64,000 bases of DNA from Candidatus Raymondbacteria bacterium RIFOXYA2_FULL_49_16 (GCA_001789205.1 MFYT01000054.1:1-64000), one strand, 5' to 3'. Positions 9,385-18,530 are shown, numbered from the stretch's first letter. The notes: generated from the sequence alone by a model not told the origin. Program-made: numbers and translations.

Positions 9385-9548
9385 AGTACGGATACACATA
9401 CATTTTTATATTGATTTGAAAGATGCTTACCAGGTATTCTATCTGCAACTCTATTTTCATTTAGCATAACTATATGAAACGTAATTTGAACTTAGTTGTG
9501 TGTCTGGAGTGGACACTAAAATAGACATCTGCCTGGGAGGAACGGCTT

Positions 9549-9869
9549 TTGACAAGGTATGCATGCCCTTCCTCGCTCATCAAAGCGCTTGTGAGCGAAC
9601 CTGTTCTTACGGCTATACGGCGGGAATTGAATCGGGTATGCGAGTTCAGGCTGGATATTGAAGATGTTTTCAGCTCAATTAAAAATGGCACGTTCAAAGA
9701 CATGGCGCAGTGTAAGGATGAAATGAAAAAAATACTGCTCGATAAAGAAAAAATAGCGCTGGAAAAAGAAATTGAGATGGGCGAATGGGTTCCAGTGCGC
9801 AATATGGCCGAAGAAATCAAAAAATATCAGTCACACGCACAGCACGCGTTGAATAAAAACAGCTCGTGA
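9549..9869 (+). CDS. Hypothetical protein
   Basis: A 106-residue protein that I do not recognise. It appears to start at TTG 9549 because GGGAGGA (9537-9543) sits at good distance and no upstream ATG exists. It is charged and mostly helical (for example MKKILLDKEKIALEKEIEMGEW). The 164-base gap before it is AT-rich and contains a small hairpin, GTGTC (9500-9504) with GACAC (9512-9516), but no clear promoter. Gene reality is moderately supported by the ribosome site and by the absence of overlap with the convergent gene at 9871. Confidence 0.5.
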   Translation: MTRYACPSSLIKALVSEPVLTAIRRELNRVCEFRLDIEDVFSSIKNGTFKDMAQCKDEMKKILLDKEKIALEKEIEMGEWVPVRNMAEEIKKYQSHAQHALNKNSS

Positions 9870-9870
9870 T

Positions 9871-10215
9871 TCAGTCTACCTCTTCACCCGACGCAGTAAC
9901 CTGGTTTGCAGGAGTTACCGTGACCTTGTATTCCATGCATGTTTCAGCATGCAGGGTATAGGCAAATGTGCTGTCCTCACCATGGATTGCGATGGTGAAT
10001 TTTATGTCTCCTGGGTCAAACGTACGCCACAATGACGATTGCCCCACTTCAATACCATTGACGTTTTCCGTATTGCCGCCACTTGTTTTAATCTGAATGT
10101 CCGCACGGTCAGTCCCATTGTTTATCAGCATGACGCGCGGCGGCTCATCTTTGCACGATGCGCATCGTAAAAACAGCGCAAAAACACCGGCTGCCAGAAT
10201 CAATATCTTTTTCAT
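9871..10215 (-). CDS. Small predicted secreted lipoprotein
   Basis: A 114-residue protein starting at ATG 10215, which overlaps the stop of the upstream hydrolase gene by 4 bases (coupled translation). The N-terminus is a signal peptide (MKKILILAAGVFALFLRC) followed by CASCKDE, a possible though imperfect lipobox. The mature part is beta-rich without a recognised family. The longer open frame back to 10452 lies wholly inside the hydrolase gene and would hide the signal peptide, so I rejected it. Its function is unknown; it may be a partner of the hydrolase. Confidence 0.65.
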   Translation of the reverse strand: MKKILILAAGVFALFLRCASCKDEPPRVMLINNGTDRADIQIKTSGGNTENVNGIEVGQSSLWRTFDPGDIKFTIAIHGEDSTFAYTLHAETCMEYKVTVTPANQVTASGEEVD

Positions 10216-11930
10216 GGTTTCACCCTTCCTGTATATTCGTTCGCCAGTACAAGAAAAACACTCGCTGTCCAGGTATATGACAAATCGCGCAAGCCCTTGC
10301 CGGACACCGCGTCGAAACACTCGGCCATGCCGTTTTTCGCTGCCATGGCGCAGAATCGTCCGGCTATTTCTTCTGAAAAGCCCCTCTCCCCTGCCCGGTA
10401 CAGCCCATCCACAAGCAGCATGGTCGAGGGCGCCCAGATAGGGCCGCGCCAATAGCCATCGGTCTCATAATGTTTGCTCTTCACGCTCTCGGTTGCAAAG
10501 CCATTGTCAGTTAAAAACCTGCCTTTTTGCCTTAGGCCCTTGAGTAGTGCCTTCTTGATGTAGATGGGAAGGCGTTTTCCCAGAACAATGGGCATATAAT
10601 TAATGAGGCTATCTGATTTCACACACGTATGATCACCCGACTTGAACGACATAAACGAATTATTTTTCCATGAATGGACGATAAATTTCTTTAACAACAG
10701 GTTTGCACGGTTTGTCCATTTGCGCGCCTCTCCTTTTTTCCCCAGCTTGCCAGCGATTTCAGACAGTGTGTCCATCTGGAGGACCAGATACGCGGGATGG
10801 TCGGGCGCTTCTACTGGCACGCCATTGTCGAACACCGTGGCATTGTCCCAGCCCGAATCGTTCCCATGGTTGTACTGTGGAATACCATCGCCATCATAAT
10901 CGCGATACAAAAACCACCGGTTTGTCCAGGCGACCAGCGAGGGATAGATACGGGCAAGGCGCTCGGGAGTACAATAGGCCGATCGTTGCATCATCCACGA
11001 AAGCGCCCAGCCATGCACGGGCGGTTTGCAGAAATTCCACCCAATCTGTTTATCGTTGATGCTGTCGGGATAGGCGCCGTTTTTGTTTTGATGGTCAGCA
11101 AAAATCATGAGCTGGTCCCAAGCAAGGTGCGGATGGCTGCGCACATGCGCGAGCGCGTTAAAGCAGTTGTCCCAGCTCCAGATGCTGTTCATCCAGTTTT
11201 TTGACATGTACAGAACCGGCCGCGTTAAATGTCCCGATGGTCCCACGTGTGCTGACCAGTTTATGTATGCGCCAAGGGTACGCGCATCGTCAAGCTCCGT
11301 TGTTGTTTGAAGCGTGCGGAAGAGCCACGAATTCCAGGAACGCTGCGTTGCAGCGCACGCCTTTATAAATGATGTGGCCTGCGCAGGCAGTTCACCTATG
11401 CCAGCGCATTGCTCTTCAATCACGCATTCACACGCCTCTCCCTCTTCGGCTGGATGCAAGGACACGGTAAAATCAGAGGTATGGCCAATGGCTGGGACAA
11501 TTCGGGCTGCTGCTGTTCCGGAAACGACCCGGAGGAAATAGCTGCTTTTGTTGGCATAATTGTTTATGGCCCAGACCTGATTGTTAACGGGAATGGCTGT
11601 GCCATAGGCTCCTGGAACCAGCGTCAATCGCAGGCCAACGCCTTTGGCTGCAACTCGTACGCCGGCTATTCCGTCAAAGCAGATACTGGCCAGGCCAACG
11701 CTTGCGGACAAAGTGAGAAGGTGGGGCGCCGCGCATTCCCGAATGTTTTTCACCGGCTTTTTGTTGCGCACAAGATCGATTCTAAAGATTTCGCCGTCGG
11801 GTGTGGTTATATCGCCGCGTACAGAGCGCAGATACAATCCAGCTGGGCGCTTGTCCTTTGCGGGAAGGCGCGAAACCGCGAAAAACGATCCTTGTCTGCT
11901 AAAGGGAATTGCGCGCAAATCGAAACGCAT
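10212..11930 (-). CDS. GH63/trehalase-like (alpha/alpha)6 glycoside hydrolase
   Basis: A 572-residue protein with an N-terminal beta domain (about 1-190) and a C-terminal (alpha/alpha)6 catalytic domain. Diagnostic segments are SIWSWDNCFNAL with the candidate acid Asp, PPVHGWALSWMM, YWRGPIWAPSTMLL, and a terminal ECFDAVSGKG with the candidate base Glu. This set is typical of GH63 and the related GH37/mannosylglycerate-hydrolase-like group, which act on alpha-linked glucosides. I see no signal peptide, so it is likely cytoplasmic. It lies downstream of htrA and upstream of the small lipoprotein in one minus-strand run. The exact substrate cannot be read. Confidence 0.8.
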   Translation of the reverse strand: MRFDLRAIPFSRQGSFFAVSRLPAKDKRPAGLYLRSVRGDITTPDGEIFRIDLVRNKKPVKNIRECAAPHLLTLSASVGLASICFDGIAGVRVAAKGVGLRLTLVPGAYGTAIPVNNQVWAINNYANKSSYFLRVVSGTAAARIVPAIGHTSDFTVSLHPAEEGEACECVIEEQCAGIGELPAQATSFIKACAATQRSWNSWLFRTLQTTTELDDARTLGAYINWSAHVGPSGHLTRPVLYMSKNWMNSIWSWDNCFNALAHVRSHPHLAWDQLMIFADHQNKNGAYPDSINDKQIGWNFCKPPVHGWALSWMMQRSAYCTPERLARIYPSLVAWTNRWFLYRDYDGDGIPQYNHGNDSGWDNATVFDNGVPVEAPDHPAYLVLQMDTLSEIAGKLGKKGEARKWTNRANLLLKKFIVHSWKNNSFMSFKSGDHTCVKSDSLINYMPIVLGKRLPIYIKKALLKGLRQKGRFLTDNGFATESVKSKHYETDGYWRGPIWAPSTMLLVDGLYRAGERGFSEEIAGRFCAMAAKNGMAECFDAVSGKGLRDLSYTWTASVFLVLANEYTGRVKP

Positions 11931-11933
11931 TCA

Positions 11934-13115
11934 CTACTCTGTTGCTTCTATTGCAAGACGCGCTTGCTTTTCTTTCCTATTGCGGACAAAAAACACCGTT
12001 GCAGTGTCGCCGGGTAAATACTGGTTGAAAATTTCCTGGATAGAGGCCGTATCAAACACTTTGTACCTATCGACCTGGGTGATAATGTCGCCAGTGGCAA
12101 GGCCTGCGCGCGCGCCCAGGCTCTTCTTCTCGACCCCGTTGATAATGACACCCCGCACATCCTTGAGACCCATGCTCTGTGCAATGACCTCGTTAATATT
12201 CTGGACCGAAATGCCGGTGTTGAACGACCGTATTTTCCCATATTTGATGATCTCTTTGAGGGTTTTTTGCACCCTGCCCACGGGAATGGCAAAGCCAATG
12301 CCTACATTACCGCCGTCCTGGGTAAAAATGAAGGTATTTATTCCTATGAGTTCTCCAAGGCAATTAATGAGCGCTCCGCCGCTGTTGCCGGGATTAATGG
12401 CAGCGTCAGTCTGGATCATGTCCTTATATTTTGTACCAATGCCGCTTTCGCGCGTAAACTGGCGTCCCATGGCGCTGACAACGCCCACGGTGACGGTTGG
12501 CTTGTTGTCGTCAATAAGACCGCCAAAGGGATTGCCAATGGCAGCGGTCCACTCTCCGATATAGATGCTGTCGTTTGGACACATGGTGATTGCGGGAAGT
12601 CCCTTGCCTTCAATTTTTATGACCGCAAGATCAGTAAATGGATCGGACCCAACGCCCTTTGCCTCGTACGTGGCGCCGCTTTGGCAGTGTACCTCGATGC
12701 GCGAAGCGTTTTCAATGACATGGTAGTTGGTGATTATATGGCCGCTGGCGGTAACAATAACTCCCGAGCCCATGGACTGGAACTCCTGGACATAGGGGGG
12801 GAAAAACTGGCGGAAAAAAGGATCGTTGAAAAGCGGATTTGCGTAGATGCGTACCTGGGTGACGCCGATAAAGACCACTGAGGGCGAGGCCTTGCCTATG
12901 GCTTGGACATATTCGTTGAACCTGCGGACTACGGGCCCTTCAGTTCCTTGGCCGCCGGCAACGCGCATCAGCCCTGGCTCTTCTGCGGCGGACTGCGCAT
13001 TGGTTTGGGTTGCACCGGGGTTTTTCCCAATAAAATACCGGTTTGCAGCAACGCCGGAAAAAAAGGCTGTGCAAAGAAGGATAAGTACAAGGGCTGTTTT
13101 CATGATCCCACGCAT
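11934..13115 (-). CDS. HtrA/DegP-type serine protease
   Basis: A 393-residue periplasmic S1C protease with an N-terminal signal anchor (TALVLILLCTAFFSGVAA). The catalytic triad is visible as His in ITNYHVIENA, Asp in DPFTDLAVIK and Ser in INPGNSGGAL (roughly residues 132, 162, 245), followed by one PDZ domain (about 295-385), so it is DegS/HhoA-like in having a single PDZ. The start is uncertain: TTG 13124 has AGGAAGG at close range, while ATG 13115 and ATG 13103 are further from it. It lies directly after the bactofilin gene. Expected role: envelope protein quality control. Confidence 0.9.
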   Translation of the reverse strand: MRGIMKTALVLILLCTAFFSGVAANRYFIGKNPGATQTNAQSAAEEPGLMRVAGGQGTEGPVVRRFNEYVQAIGKASPSVVFIGVTQVRIYANPLFNDPFFRQFFPPYVQEFQSMGSGVIVTASGHIITNYHVIENASRIEVHCQSGATYEAKGVGSDPFTDLAVIKIEGKGLPAITMCPNDSIYIGEWTAAIGNPFGGLIDDNKPTVTVGVVSAMGRQFTRESGIGTKYKDMIQTDAAINPGNSGGALINCLGELIGINTFIFTQDGGNVGIGFAIPVGRVQKTLKEIIKYGKIRSFNTGISVQNINEVIAQSMGLKDVRGVIINGVEKKSLGARAGLATGDIITQVDRYKVFDTASIQEIFNQYLPGDTATVFFVRNRKEKQARLAIEATE

Positions 13116-13124
13116 TCGCGGCAA

Positions 13125-13481
13125 TTACCCTTCCTTGGCCGGGCTCATGGAACAGTTACCGTGGAAGAGCGCACCTTCGTTGATAATAAGGTCCTTTGTT
13201 TTGATGTCGCCCATGACCGACGCCTTTTCCTCGAGCTCAATCCGTTCCGCGGCAACCAGATTTCCCACGACACGTCCGCCGATCCGAGTGCTTTTCACGG
13301 TAATGTCGGCCTCGACCACGCCCGTCGTGCCAACGATGAGGTCGCCTTCGATGGCCATTTTGCCCTTGATGGCGCCATCAACACGAATGTCGTGGCCCAC
13401 GGTGACTGTACCTTCGATAAGCGCGCCTTCGCCTATCACCGTGTACAACCCTCTGCCGTTTGTTCCATTTTTCTCTCCCAT
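13125..13481 (-). CDS. Bactofilin
   Basis: A 118-residue DUF583/bactofilin protein that polymerises without nucleotide into a beta-helical filament. The core shows repeating Gly-Val/Ile steps (GTVTVGHDIRVDGAIKGKMAIEGDLIVGTTGVVEADI given here only as the region about residues 24-60), flanked by short disordered ends. I chose ATG 13481; the open frame to 13625 overlaps the peptidase gene and lacks family similarity. It follows an M23 peptidase gene by 19 bases. Bactofilin/M23 pairs control cell shape in other bacteria (for example CcmA-Csd1 in Helicobacter), and here the pair sits behind parAB. Confidence 0.93.
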   Translation of the reverse strand: MGEKNGTNGRGLYTVIGEGALIEGTVTVGHDIRVDGAIKGKMAIEGDLIVGTTGVVEADITVKSTRIGGRVVGNLVAAERIELEEKASVMGDIKTKDLIINEGALFHGNCSMSPAKEG

Positions 13482-13500
13482 ATCGTTTCCTTTCGGTTGA

Positions 13501-14364
13501 TTACTTGATAATAAACAGCATCGGATCGATCCGCTGCCCGTCTTTGATGATCTCGAAATGAAGGTGAGGCGCCGAGGACCTTCCTGAGCTGCCGACAAAG
13601 GCGATTGCCTGGCTCCGTTCAACAAGGTCGCCCTTTTTTACCGTGGTGCGCGAGCAGTGGCCATAGCGCGACACATAGCCATATCCGTGGTCTATTTCGA
13701 CTATGTTTCCGAAATCAGGCTTCCATCCGGCAAAAGTTACAATGCCCGGCCCCGAAGCCCTGATGGGCGAATCGTATACCGCGGCAATGTCGATGCCCGT
13801 GTGGTCGTCCCTGCCTCCCTTGTCGCTCTTTCCCTCGAAGCCGCGCGAGATCCAGCCATCAACAGGCAGAATAGTAGGCGCAGACTCAATAATCCGCTTA
13901 CGCCGCTCCTCCCCGTCCTTGATGTTGATATACGCGAGATTGCGCTGGAGTTTGATGTTCTGCACAAACAGGTCAAGCTCCTTCTCGGGCACTACTTCAG
14001 GATAATCGAAAAACGATGCGGATCCGTCTGTCAAGGTTTCGGCGTTTCCCTCGTCATTCATGGTGAGCAAGCGGATCTTCTTTTCGTAGGCCTTGATTTT
14101 ACGGATTTCAGCGTACAGATTGTCAATTTTACGGTTCTTCTCCTTCAGGTCCGTATTTTCCCTGGCAAGTACCGAGACCGTAAGGATGCGATGGGAGATG
14201 CGAGCGTAGTAAGCGACAAAAAGCGCCATGGCGCAGATGACCAGCATAAAGAGCGTCACCAGCAGCTTCACTACCCAGACACTGAGGGCGAAGCTGATAT
14301 TGTGGGCGCCCGTGTCGCTCATCATCAGAAACGAAATTTTTTTGTTTTTTGTTTTTGTCTTCAT
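13501..14364 (-). CDS. M23 (LytM) peptidoglycan endopeptidase, membrane-anchored
   Basis: A 287-residue protein with a short basic cytoplasmic N-terminus, one transmembrane helix (about 28-52), a coiled-coil stalk (ARENTDLKEKNRKIDNLYAE) and a C-terminal LytM domain (about 165-287). The zinc ligands are intact: HTGID and HLHFE, plus GHCSRT. It is therefore probably an active endopeptidase cutting peptide crosslinks. Its start overlaps the parB stop by 4 bases and the bactofilin gene follows, so synthesis is likely coupled. Shape or division-related wall remodelling is the best inference. Confidence 0.93.
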   Translation of the reverse strand: MKTKTKNKKISFLMMSDTGAHNISFALSVWVVKLLVTLFMLVICAMALFVAYYARISHRILTVSVLARENTDLKEKNRKIDNLYAEIRKIKAYEKKIRLLTMNDEGNAETLTDGSASFFDYPEVVPEKELDLFVQNIKLQRNLAYINIKDGEERRKRIIESAPTILPVDGWISRGFEGKSDKGGRDDHTGIDIAAVYDSPIRASGPGIVTFAGWKPDFGNIVEIDHGYGYVSRYGHCSRTTVKKGDLVERSQAIAFVGSSGRSSAPHLHFEIIKDGQRIDPMLFIIK

Positions 14365-15260
14365 TTCCCGGTAATAAGCGATATGATACGGTTGAGGTCG
14401 GCGATGGAGGTGAATTTCACGGTAACAGCGCCTCCCCGCTCGTTGCCGGAAATAACGACCCGTGTGCCCAGTGATTTTGCGAGCCTGTTCTCGCACTCGG
14501 TAATATTAGGGTCTTTTTCCAGTGCGGCCTTCTTCGGTGCCGTGGAAACGCGATTGCCCGACGCCATCTCCTCGGCCTGGCGTACGTTCAGTCCCTTGGC
14601 GACAATAGCCTTGAAAAGCCGCTGTTTCCCTGTCTCGGTCTCCTGTGAGAGAATAGCGCGTGCGTGCCCGGCGGTTATTACGCCGTCGAGCAATGCCTGT
14701 TGCATGTGCTCGGGGAGCTTTAGGAGGCGAAGCGTGTTGGTGACAAAAGAACGGCTTTTGCCGGTTTCGGAGGATATTTTTTCGTGTGTATAGTCGAATT
14801 TTGACATGAGATCGTTGTATCCGCGGGCAATTTCAATGTCGTTTAGGTCTGAACGCTGGAGATTTTCGACCAAGGCAATGACGTGCATCTGGCGATCGGA
14901 GACCCTGTCCTTAATAATCGCGGGAATGGTCGCAAGGCCAAGGGCCGCGGTAGCGGTAAGACGCCGTTCGCCGGAAATGAGTTCGTATCCGCCGCTGGTA
15001 GAGGCACGGACAATGACAGGTTCGAGCACACCGTGCAGGGCTATTGATTTTTTAAGATCTTCCAGTTCTTCGGGGTTAATGCTCTGGCGCGGCTGGAATG
15101 GATTGTGTTTAATTTCGCCAAGCGCGATGTTGGCCAGAAGGTTCTTTGGCCCGTTGCCAGCCGCAGGCTGCTGCTGCGCTTCGGCCGGATCGTCTTCAGC
15201 AGAAGAGAGCAGCGCGCGCAGGCCGCGGTGCAATGCTTTTCGTGGTTCCTTGCTATCCAT
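14361..15260 (-). CDS. parB: Chromosome partition protein ParB
   Basis: A 299-residue CTPase/DNA clamp that loads at parS and forms the partition complex moved by ParA. Visible elements are an N-terminal ParA-stimulating Arg-rich stretch (KALHRGLRALLS), the ParB/Srx fold with ISGERRLTAT (the GERRxRA nucleotide box), LVENLQRSDLN, the HTH region (TGKSRSFVTNTLRLLKLP), and a C-terminal dimerisation domain. Start ATG 15260 overlaps the parA stop by 8 bases. Two matching parS sequences lie at 18531 and 24040, so the system is complete. Confidence 0.96.
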   Translation of the reverse strand: MDSKEPRKALHRGLRALLSSAEDDPAEAQQQPAAGNGPKNLLANIALGEIKHNPFQPRQSINPEELEDLKKSIALHGVLEPVIVRASTSGGYELISGERRLTATAALGLATIPAIIKDRVSDRQMHVIALVENLQRSDLNDIEIARGYNDLMSKFDYTHEKISSETGKSRSFVTNTLRLLKLPEHMQQALLDGVITAGHARAILSQETETGKQRLFKAIVAKGLNVRQAEEMASGNRVSTAPKKAALEKDPNITECENRLAKSLGTRVVISGNERGGAVTVKFTSIADLNRIISLITGK

Positions 15261-16041
15261 GTTTAATAAGCTCCTCCGCCATCCCCATGTAGCTCTGCGC
15301 GCCAATGGAGACAACGTCATACAGAATGATCGGCTTTCCCGAGCTGGGGGCCTCGCTGAGTTTGACATTCCTCTGGATGACCGTATTGAAGACCTTGTCG
15401 CCAAAATAGTCCTTCACGTCGCCAGCCACCTGCTTTGAAAGATTGAGACGGGCATCGTACATGGTCAATAACGCGCCTTCTATTTTCAGGTCCTTGTTGG
15501 TGGTCTTCTGTATGGTGCGGACCGTGTTGAGCAGCTCGGCAAGCCCCTCGAGTGCGTAGAACTCGCACTGGATGGGGATGATGATGGAATCGGCGGCAGT
15601 GAGCGCGTTTATGGTGAGGATGGAGAGCGATGGCGGACAGTCGATGATAATGTAGTCATATGCATCGCGCACGCAGGAAAGAAATTTCTTTAGACGGTAT
15701 TCGCGAGCCATCATTTTAAAGAGCTCGTATTCGGCGCTCACGAGGTCCGGGGTGGAGGGAATGACATCCAGAAACTGCAGCAGTTCCTGACGTTCCGGCT
15801 TCTGGATTATTGTTTGAGGCAGGCTCCCCTCGATAGAGGCGTCGTCGACAAGCGCATCATAGACAGAATACTTTACTTCACGCTTGCTCAGGCCAAGACC
15901 GGTTGTTGCGTTCCCCTGAGGATCAATGTCGACCAAAAGGGTCTTTTTCTCGAGAACAGACAATGAAGCAGCAAGATTAACAGAGGTTGTTGTTTTTCCA
16001 ACACCTCCCTTTTGATTGACAATAGCTATTGTTTTTACCAT
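15253..16041 (-). CDS. parA: Chromosome partition ATPase ParA (Soj)
   Basis: A 262-residue Walker ATPase that moves ParB-parS complexes over the nucleoid. It has the deviant Walker A motif KGGVGKTT (residues 11-18), DIDPQGNAT, the Walker B region YIIIDCPPSL, and the FYALEGLAELL segment typical of chromosomal Soj. It has no N-terminal HTH extension, so it is the chromosomal rather than the plasmid P1 type. Start ATG 16041 was preferred over TTG 16050. It marks the edge where composition changes from the AT-rich rsmG-dnaA block to the more GC-rich partition operon. Confidence 0.96.
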   Translation of the reverse strand: MVKTIAIVNQKGGVGKTTTSVNLAASLSVLEKKTLLVDIDPQGNATTGLGLSKREVKYSVYDALVDDASIEGSLPQTIIQKPERQELLQFLDVIPSTPDLVSAEYELFKMMAREYRLKKFLSCVRDAYDYIIIDCPPSLSILTINALTAADSIIIPIQCEFYALEGLAELLNTVRTIQKTTNKDLKIEGALLTMYDARLNLSKQVAGDVKDYFGDKVFNTVIQRNVKLSEAPSSGKPIILYDVVSIGAQSYMGMAEELIKHG

Positions 16042-16078
16042 AAGGAACAATAAAAATAAATTAAATCACAATTAAAAT

Positions 16079-16672
16079 CTATATCAATGTTTTTGTCTTG
16101 AGAATTACCAATTTTCTTTTCTCACCGGAAGTATTTTTATAAACAACATTGTCAACACTGTTGATAAGTTTGCCAACCATTGTTGATAACCCATCTATAT
16201 CATTATCGATAAATGACTTGAATATAATAATTTTCCCGTTATTTTTTAAATAATATATGGCTTTTTTAACAATTTCCTCTGTTGAAGAAAATGCTCTTGA
16301 AAGGCAATAGTCAAAATGTTTTTTGTATTCATTGGGCTCTTCTTCGATCTTTCCAATAAAAATAGAAAGGTTGGAAATATGTAGACCCTCCTTCATTCTT
16401 TTTAAAAAATATCCTTTTTTGACGTTCTTTTCCATTGCTACAATCTGAAGGTCGTTCCGGCTTAAGGCAATTGGTATTGCTGGAAAGCCATTGCCGCTTC
16501 CAATATCCAGCACTGTTGCGTTTTTAGATATATATTTTTCAGCAACCAAAGAATCAGTAAAATGTCTCTCGTAGAGACGGGGAATATCATTTTTAGAAAC
16601 AAGGTTTATTCGCCTGTTCCATTTTTCAAGACCAGAAAGAAAGCCGGATACGCGGGGATCATTTTTTTCCAT
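16079..16672 (-). CDS. rsmG: 16S rRNA m7G527 methyltransferase RsmG
   Basis: Methylates N7 of G527 in 16S rRNA using SAM. The 197-residue protein shows the SAM motif VLDIGSGNGFPAIPIAL, RRINLVSK upstream, ERHFTDSLV, and LSRAFSSTEEIV. ATG 16672 lies inside the last 14 bases of mnmG; the frame is open to ATG 16708, which would give an N-terminus nearer the E. coli length, so the start is unsettled. No ribosome site is visible for either. It is strongly AT-rich with AAA/ATA/TTA codons, like mnmG and dnaA and unlike parA. Confidence 0.93.
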   Translation of the reverse strand: MEKNDPRVSGFLSGLEKWNRRINLVSKNDIPRLYERHFTDSLVAEKYISKNATVLDIGSGNGFPAIPIALSRNDLQIVAMEKNVKKGYFLKRMKEGLHISNLSIFIGKIEEEPNEYKKHFDYCLSRAFSSTEEIVKKAIYYLKNNGKIIIFKSFIDNDIDGLSTMVGKLINSVDNVVYKNTSGEKRKLVILKTKTLI

Positions 16673-18515
16673 ATTTGTATTTGAGAAAAATGTGCAATAC
16701 ATGAACATCAGAAGGGTTTATACCGGAAATACGGCCTGCCTGACCAAGGACCGATGGCTTGAAGAAAGTAAGTTTTTCAACCGCCTCATTAGTAAGGCCG
16801 GGTACTGTGGAATATTCGATGCCCTCGGGAATCTTTATGTTTTCAATTGCATCGAAAGACTCAACCTCTTCCTGCTGTTTTTTTATATACCCATCATATT
16901 TAATAAGGATCTCTATCCTTAAAAGCTCTTCGTTTGAAAATCTTGTGGAAAAGTCCTTAAGCTCTTGTATAAATGACCAATTTATTTCCGGTCTTTTTAA
17001 AAACGAGAAGAGATTGGTATTCTCCTTTAATGGGGATTTGTTCATGGATCGTAGGAAAGGGTTGGCATCCTCTTTTTTCACAGGCTCTTTTTTAAAAGAC
17101 TCAATTCCCGAATAGATACGCTTCCATTTCTGGACCGCACTTTCATAGACATGTTTTTCAACAAGACCAAGATCAAATCCTTTTTTCATTAACCTTTCGT
17201 CCGCATTGTCCTGTCTGAGTAAAAGGCGGAACTCAGCCCTTGATGTGAACATGCGATAGGGCTCATCGGTCCCTTTGGTTATCAGGTCATCTATTAAAAC
17301 ACCAATATATGCTTCTGATCTTTTTAAAATAAACGGCGCCAGCTTGTTAATTTTTTTCCAAGCATTAATTCCTGCCATGAGACCCTGGGCCGCGGCTTCC
17401 TCATACCCAGAGGTTCCGTTGACCTGACCGGCAAAGAAAAGGTTATCAACGATCTTTGATTCAAGGCTGTTTTTAAGCTGGGTTGGAGGAAAAAAATCAT
17501 ATTCAATCGCATAGGCGGGTATATCAATGACCGCATCTTCAAGACCAGGTATTGTTCTGACAGCCTTGTCCTGAATTTCTCTTGGAAGGCAGTTTGAAAA
17601 TCCATTTAAATATATATTCGGATGGATGCGTCCCTCTGGTTCAATAAATAGCTGGTGTGATTCTTTGTCTTTGAAATTTTTTAGCTTTGTTTCAATGGAA
17701 GGGCAATAACGGGGACCTATAGATAGAATCTCTCCAGAGGCCATGGGGGAGTGGTGAAAGTTTTTTCTTATATAGTCGTGGGTCTGTTTTGTTGTTCTTG
17801 TAATATAACAGGGAACCTGATCAATATCAATTTTCCCAGATGAATAGGAAAATGGTTTTGGTTCTATATCCCCTTCCTGTCTTGTAAGAACAGAATAATT
17901 AACAGACTCTTTTTTTATTCGTGCTGGTGTGCCTGTTTTTAATCTTTTTGAAATAATGCCAGCTTGGGTAAGGCTTTTGGTTAAACCGTGAACCGCAGAC
18001 TCACCAATCCTTCCTGAGTGAAATTTCTCTCTTCCAATGTGGATATATCCATTTAAAAATGTTCCACCTGAAAGAATAACTGTTTTTGCCCTATAATAGT
18101 TTCCCTTGATGGTCTTTACCCCAATTATGATTTTGTTTTTTATAACAATTTCAATTACTGTGTCTTCAATTATTGTTATATCTTTTATTTTTTGAAAATA
18201 GAGTGATAAATTTTTTGAATAATCATCCTTATCAATTTGTGCCCTTGGTCCCCATACTGCAGGTCCCTTACTCATATTCAACATTCTAAATTGTATTCCA
18301 TACTTGTCTGCGAACTTTCCCATTAAACCACCAAGAGCGTCTATTTCTCGTACAATATGTCCTTTTGCAAGTCCTCCTATTGCTGGGTTGCAAGACATCT
18401 TCCCAAAAGAATTACTATCTGATGAAATAAAAACAACCTTCAACCCAAGCATAAATGAAGCGTATGCTGCCTCACAGCCAGCATGACCACCACCTATAAC
18501 GACAACATCAACCAT
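16659..18515 (-). CDS. mnmG: tRNA uridine 5-carboxymethylaminomethyl modification enzyme MnmG (GidA)
   Basis: An FAD protein that, with MnmE, installs cmnm5U at wobble U34 of certain tRNAs. The 618-residue protein has the FAD motif VIGGGHAGCEAA, the family box SCNPAIGGLAKGHIVREIDALGG (spread over about 42-66), the GTFLNG motif, KRLKTGTPARI, and the C-terminal QEEVESFD with VPGLTNEA. ATG 18515 was chosen over an in-frame GTG at 18527 that would leave residues before the beta strand. The parS site and candidate origin lie immediately upstream. MnmE is not in the window. Confidence 0.96.
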   Translation of the reverse strand: MVDVVVIGGGHAGCEAAYASFMLGLKVVFISSDSNSFGKMSCNPAIGGLAKGHIVREIDALGGLMGKFADKYGIQFRMLNMSKGPAVWGPRAQIDKDDYSKNLSLYFQKIKDITIIEDTVIEIVIKNKIIIGVKTIKGNYYRAKTVILSGGTFLNGYIHIGREKFHSGRIGESAVHGLTKSLTQAGIISKRLKTGTPARIKKESVNYSVLTRQEGDIEPKPFSYSSGKIDIDQVPCYITRTTKQTHDYIRKNFHHSPMASGEILSIGPRYCPSIETKLKNFKDKESHQLFIEPEGRIHPNIYLNGFSNCLPREIQDKAVRTIPGLEDAVIDIPAYAIEYDFFPPTQLKNSLESKIVDNLFFAGQVNGTSGYEEAAAQGLMAGINAWKKINKLAPFILKRSEAYIGVLIDDLITKGTDEPYRMFTSRAEFRLLLRQDNADERLMKKGFDLGLVEKHVYESAVQKWKRIYSGIESFKKEPVKKEDANPFLRSMNKSPLKENTNLFSFLKRPEINWSFIQELKDFSTRFSNEELLRIEILIKYDGYIKKQQEEVESFDAIENIKIPEGIEYSTVPGLTNEAVEKLTFFKPSVLGQAGRISGINPSDVHVLHIFLKYKYGKK

Positions 18516-18519
18516 TATT

Positions 18520-18528
18520 ATATCCACA
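18520..18528 (-). promoter_or_regulatory. Near-consensus DnaA box
   Basis: ATATCCACA matches the TTATCCACA DnaA box at 8 of 9 positions and lies just before mnmG, next to parS and the AT-rich stretch. It is the only close match I found in the mnmG-dnaA gap. Other one-mismatch forms (TTATCAACA and complements) lie inside genes at 16159-16167, 16181-16189 and 19912-19920. Confidence 0.3.
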
Positions 18529-18530
18529 AT

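Noticed and set aside
11409-12564. Long plus-strand open frames opposite the GH63-like and HtrA genes
   Set aside because: Antisense to conserved genes; no recognisable domain and no ribosome site.
16159-16189. Two TTATCAACA-like boxes in rsmG as part of oriC
   Set aside because: They lie inside coding sequence 2.4 kb from the AT-rich gap, in AT-rich DNA where such words arise by chance.
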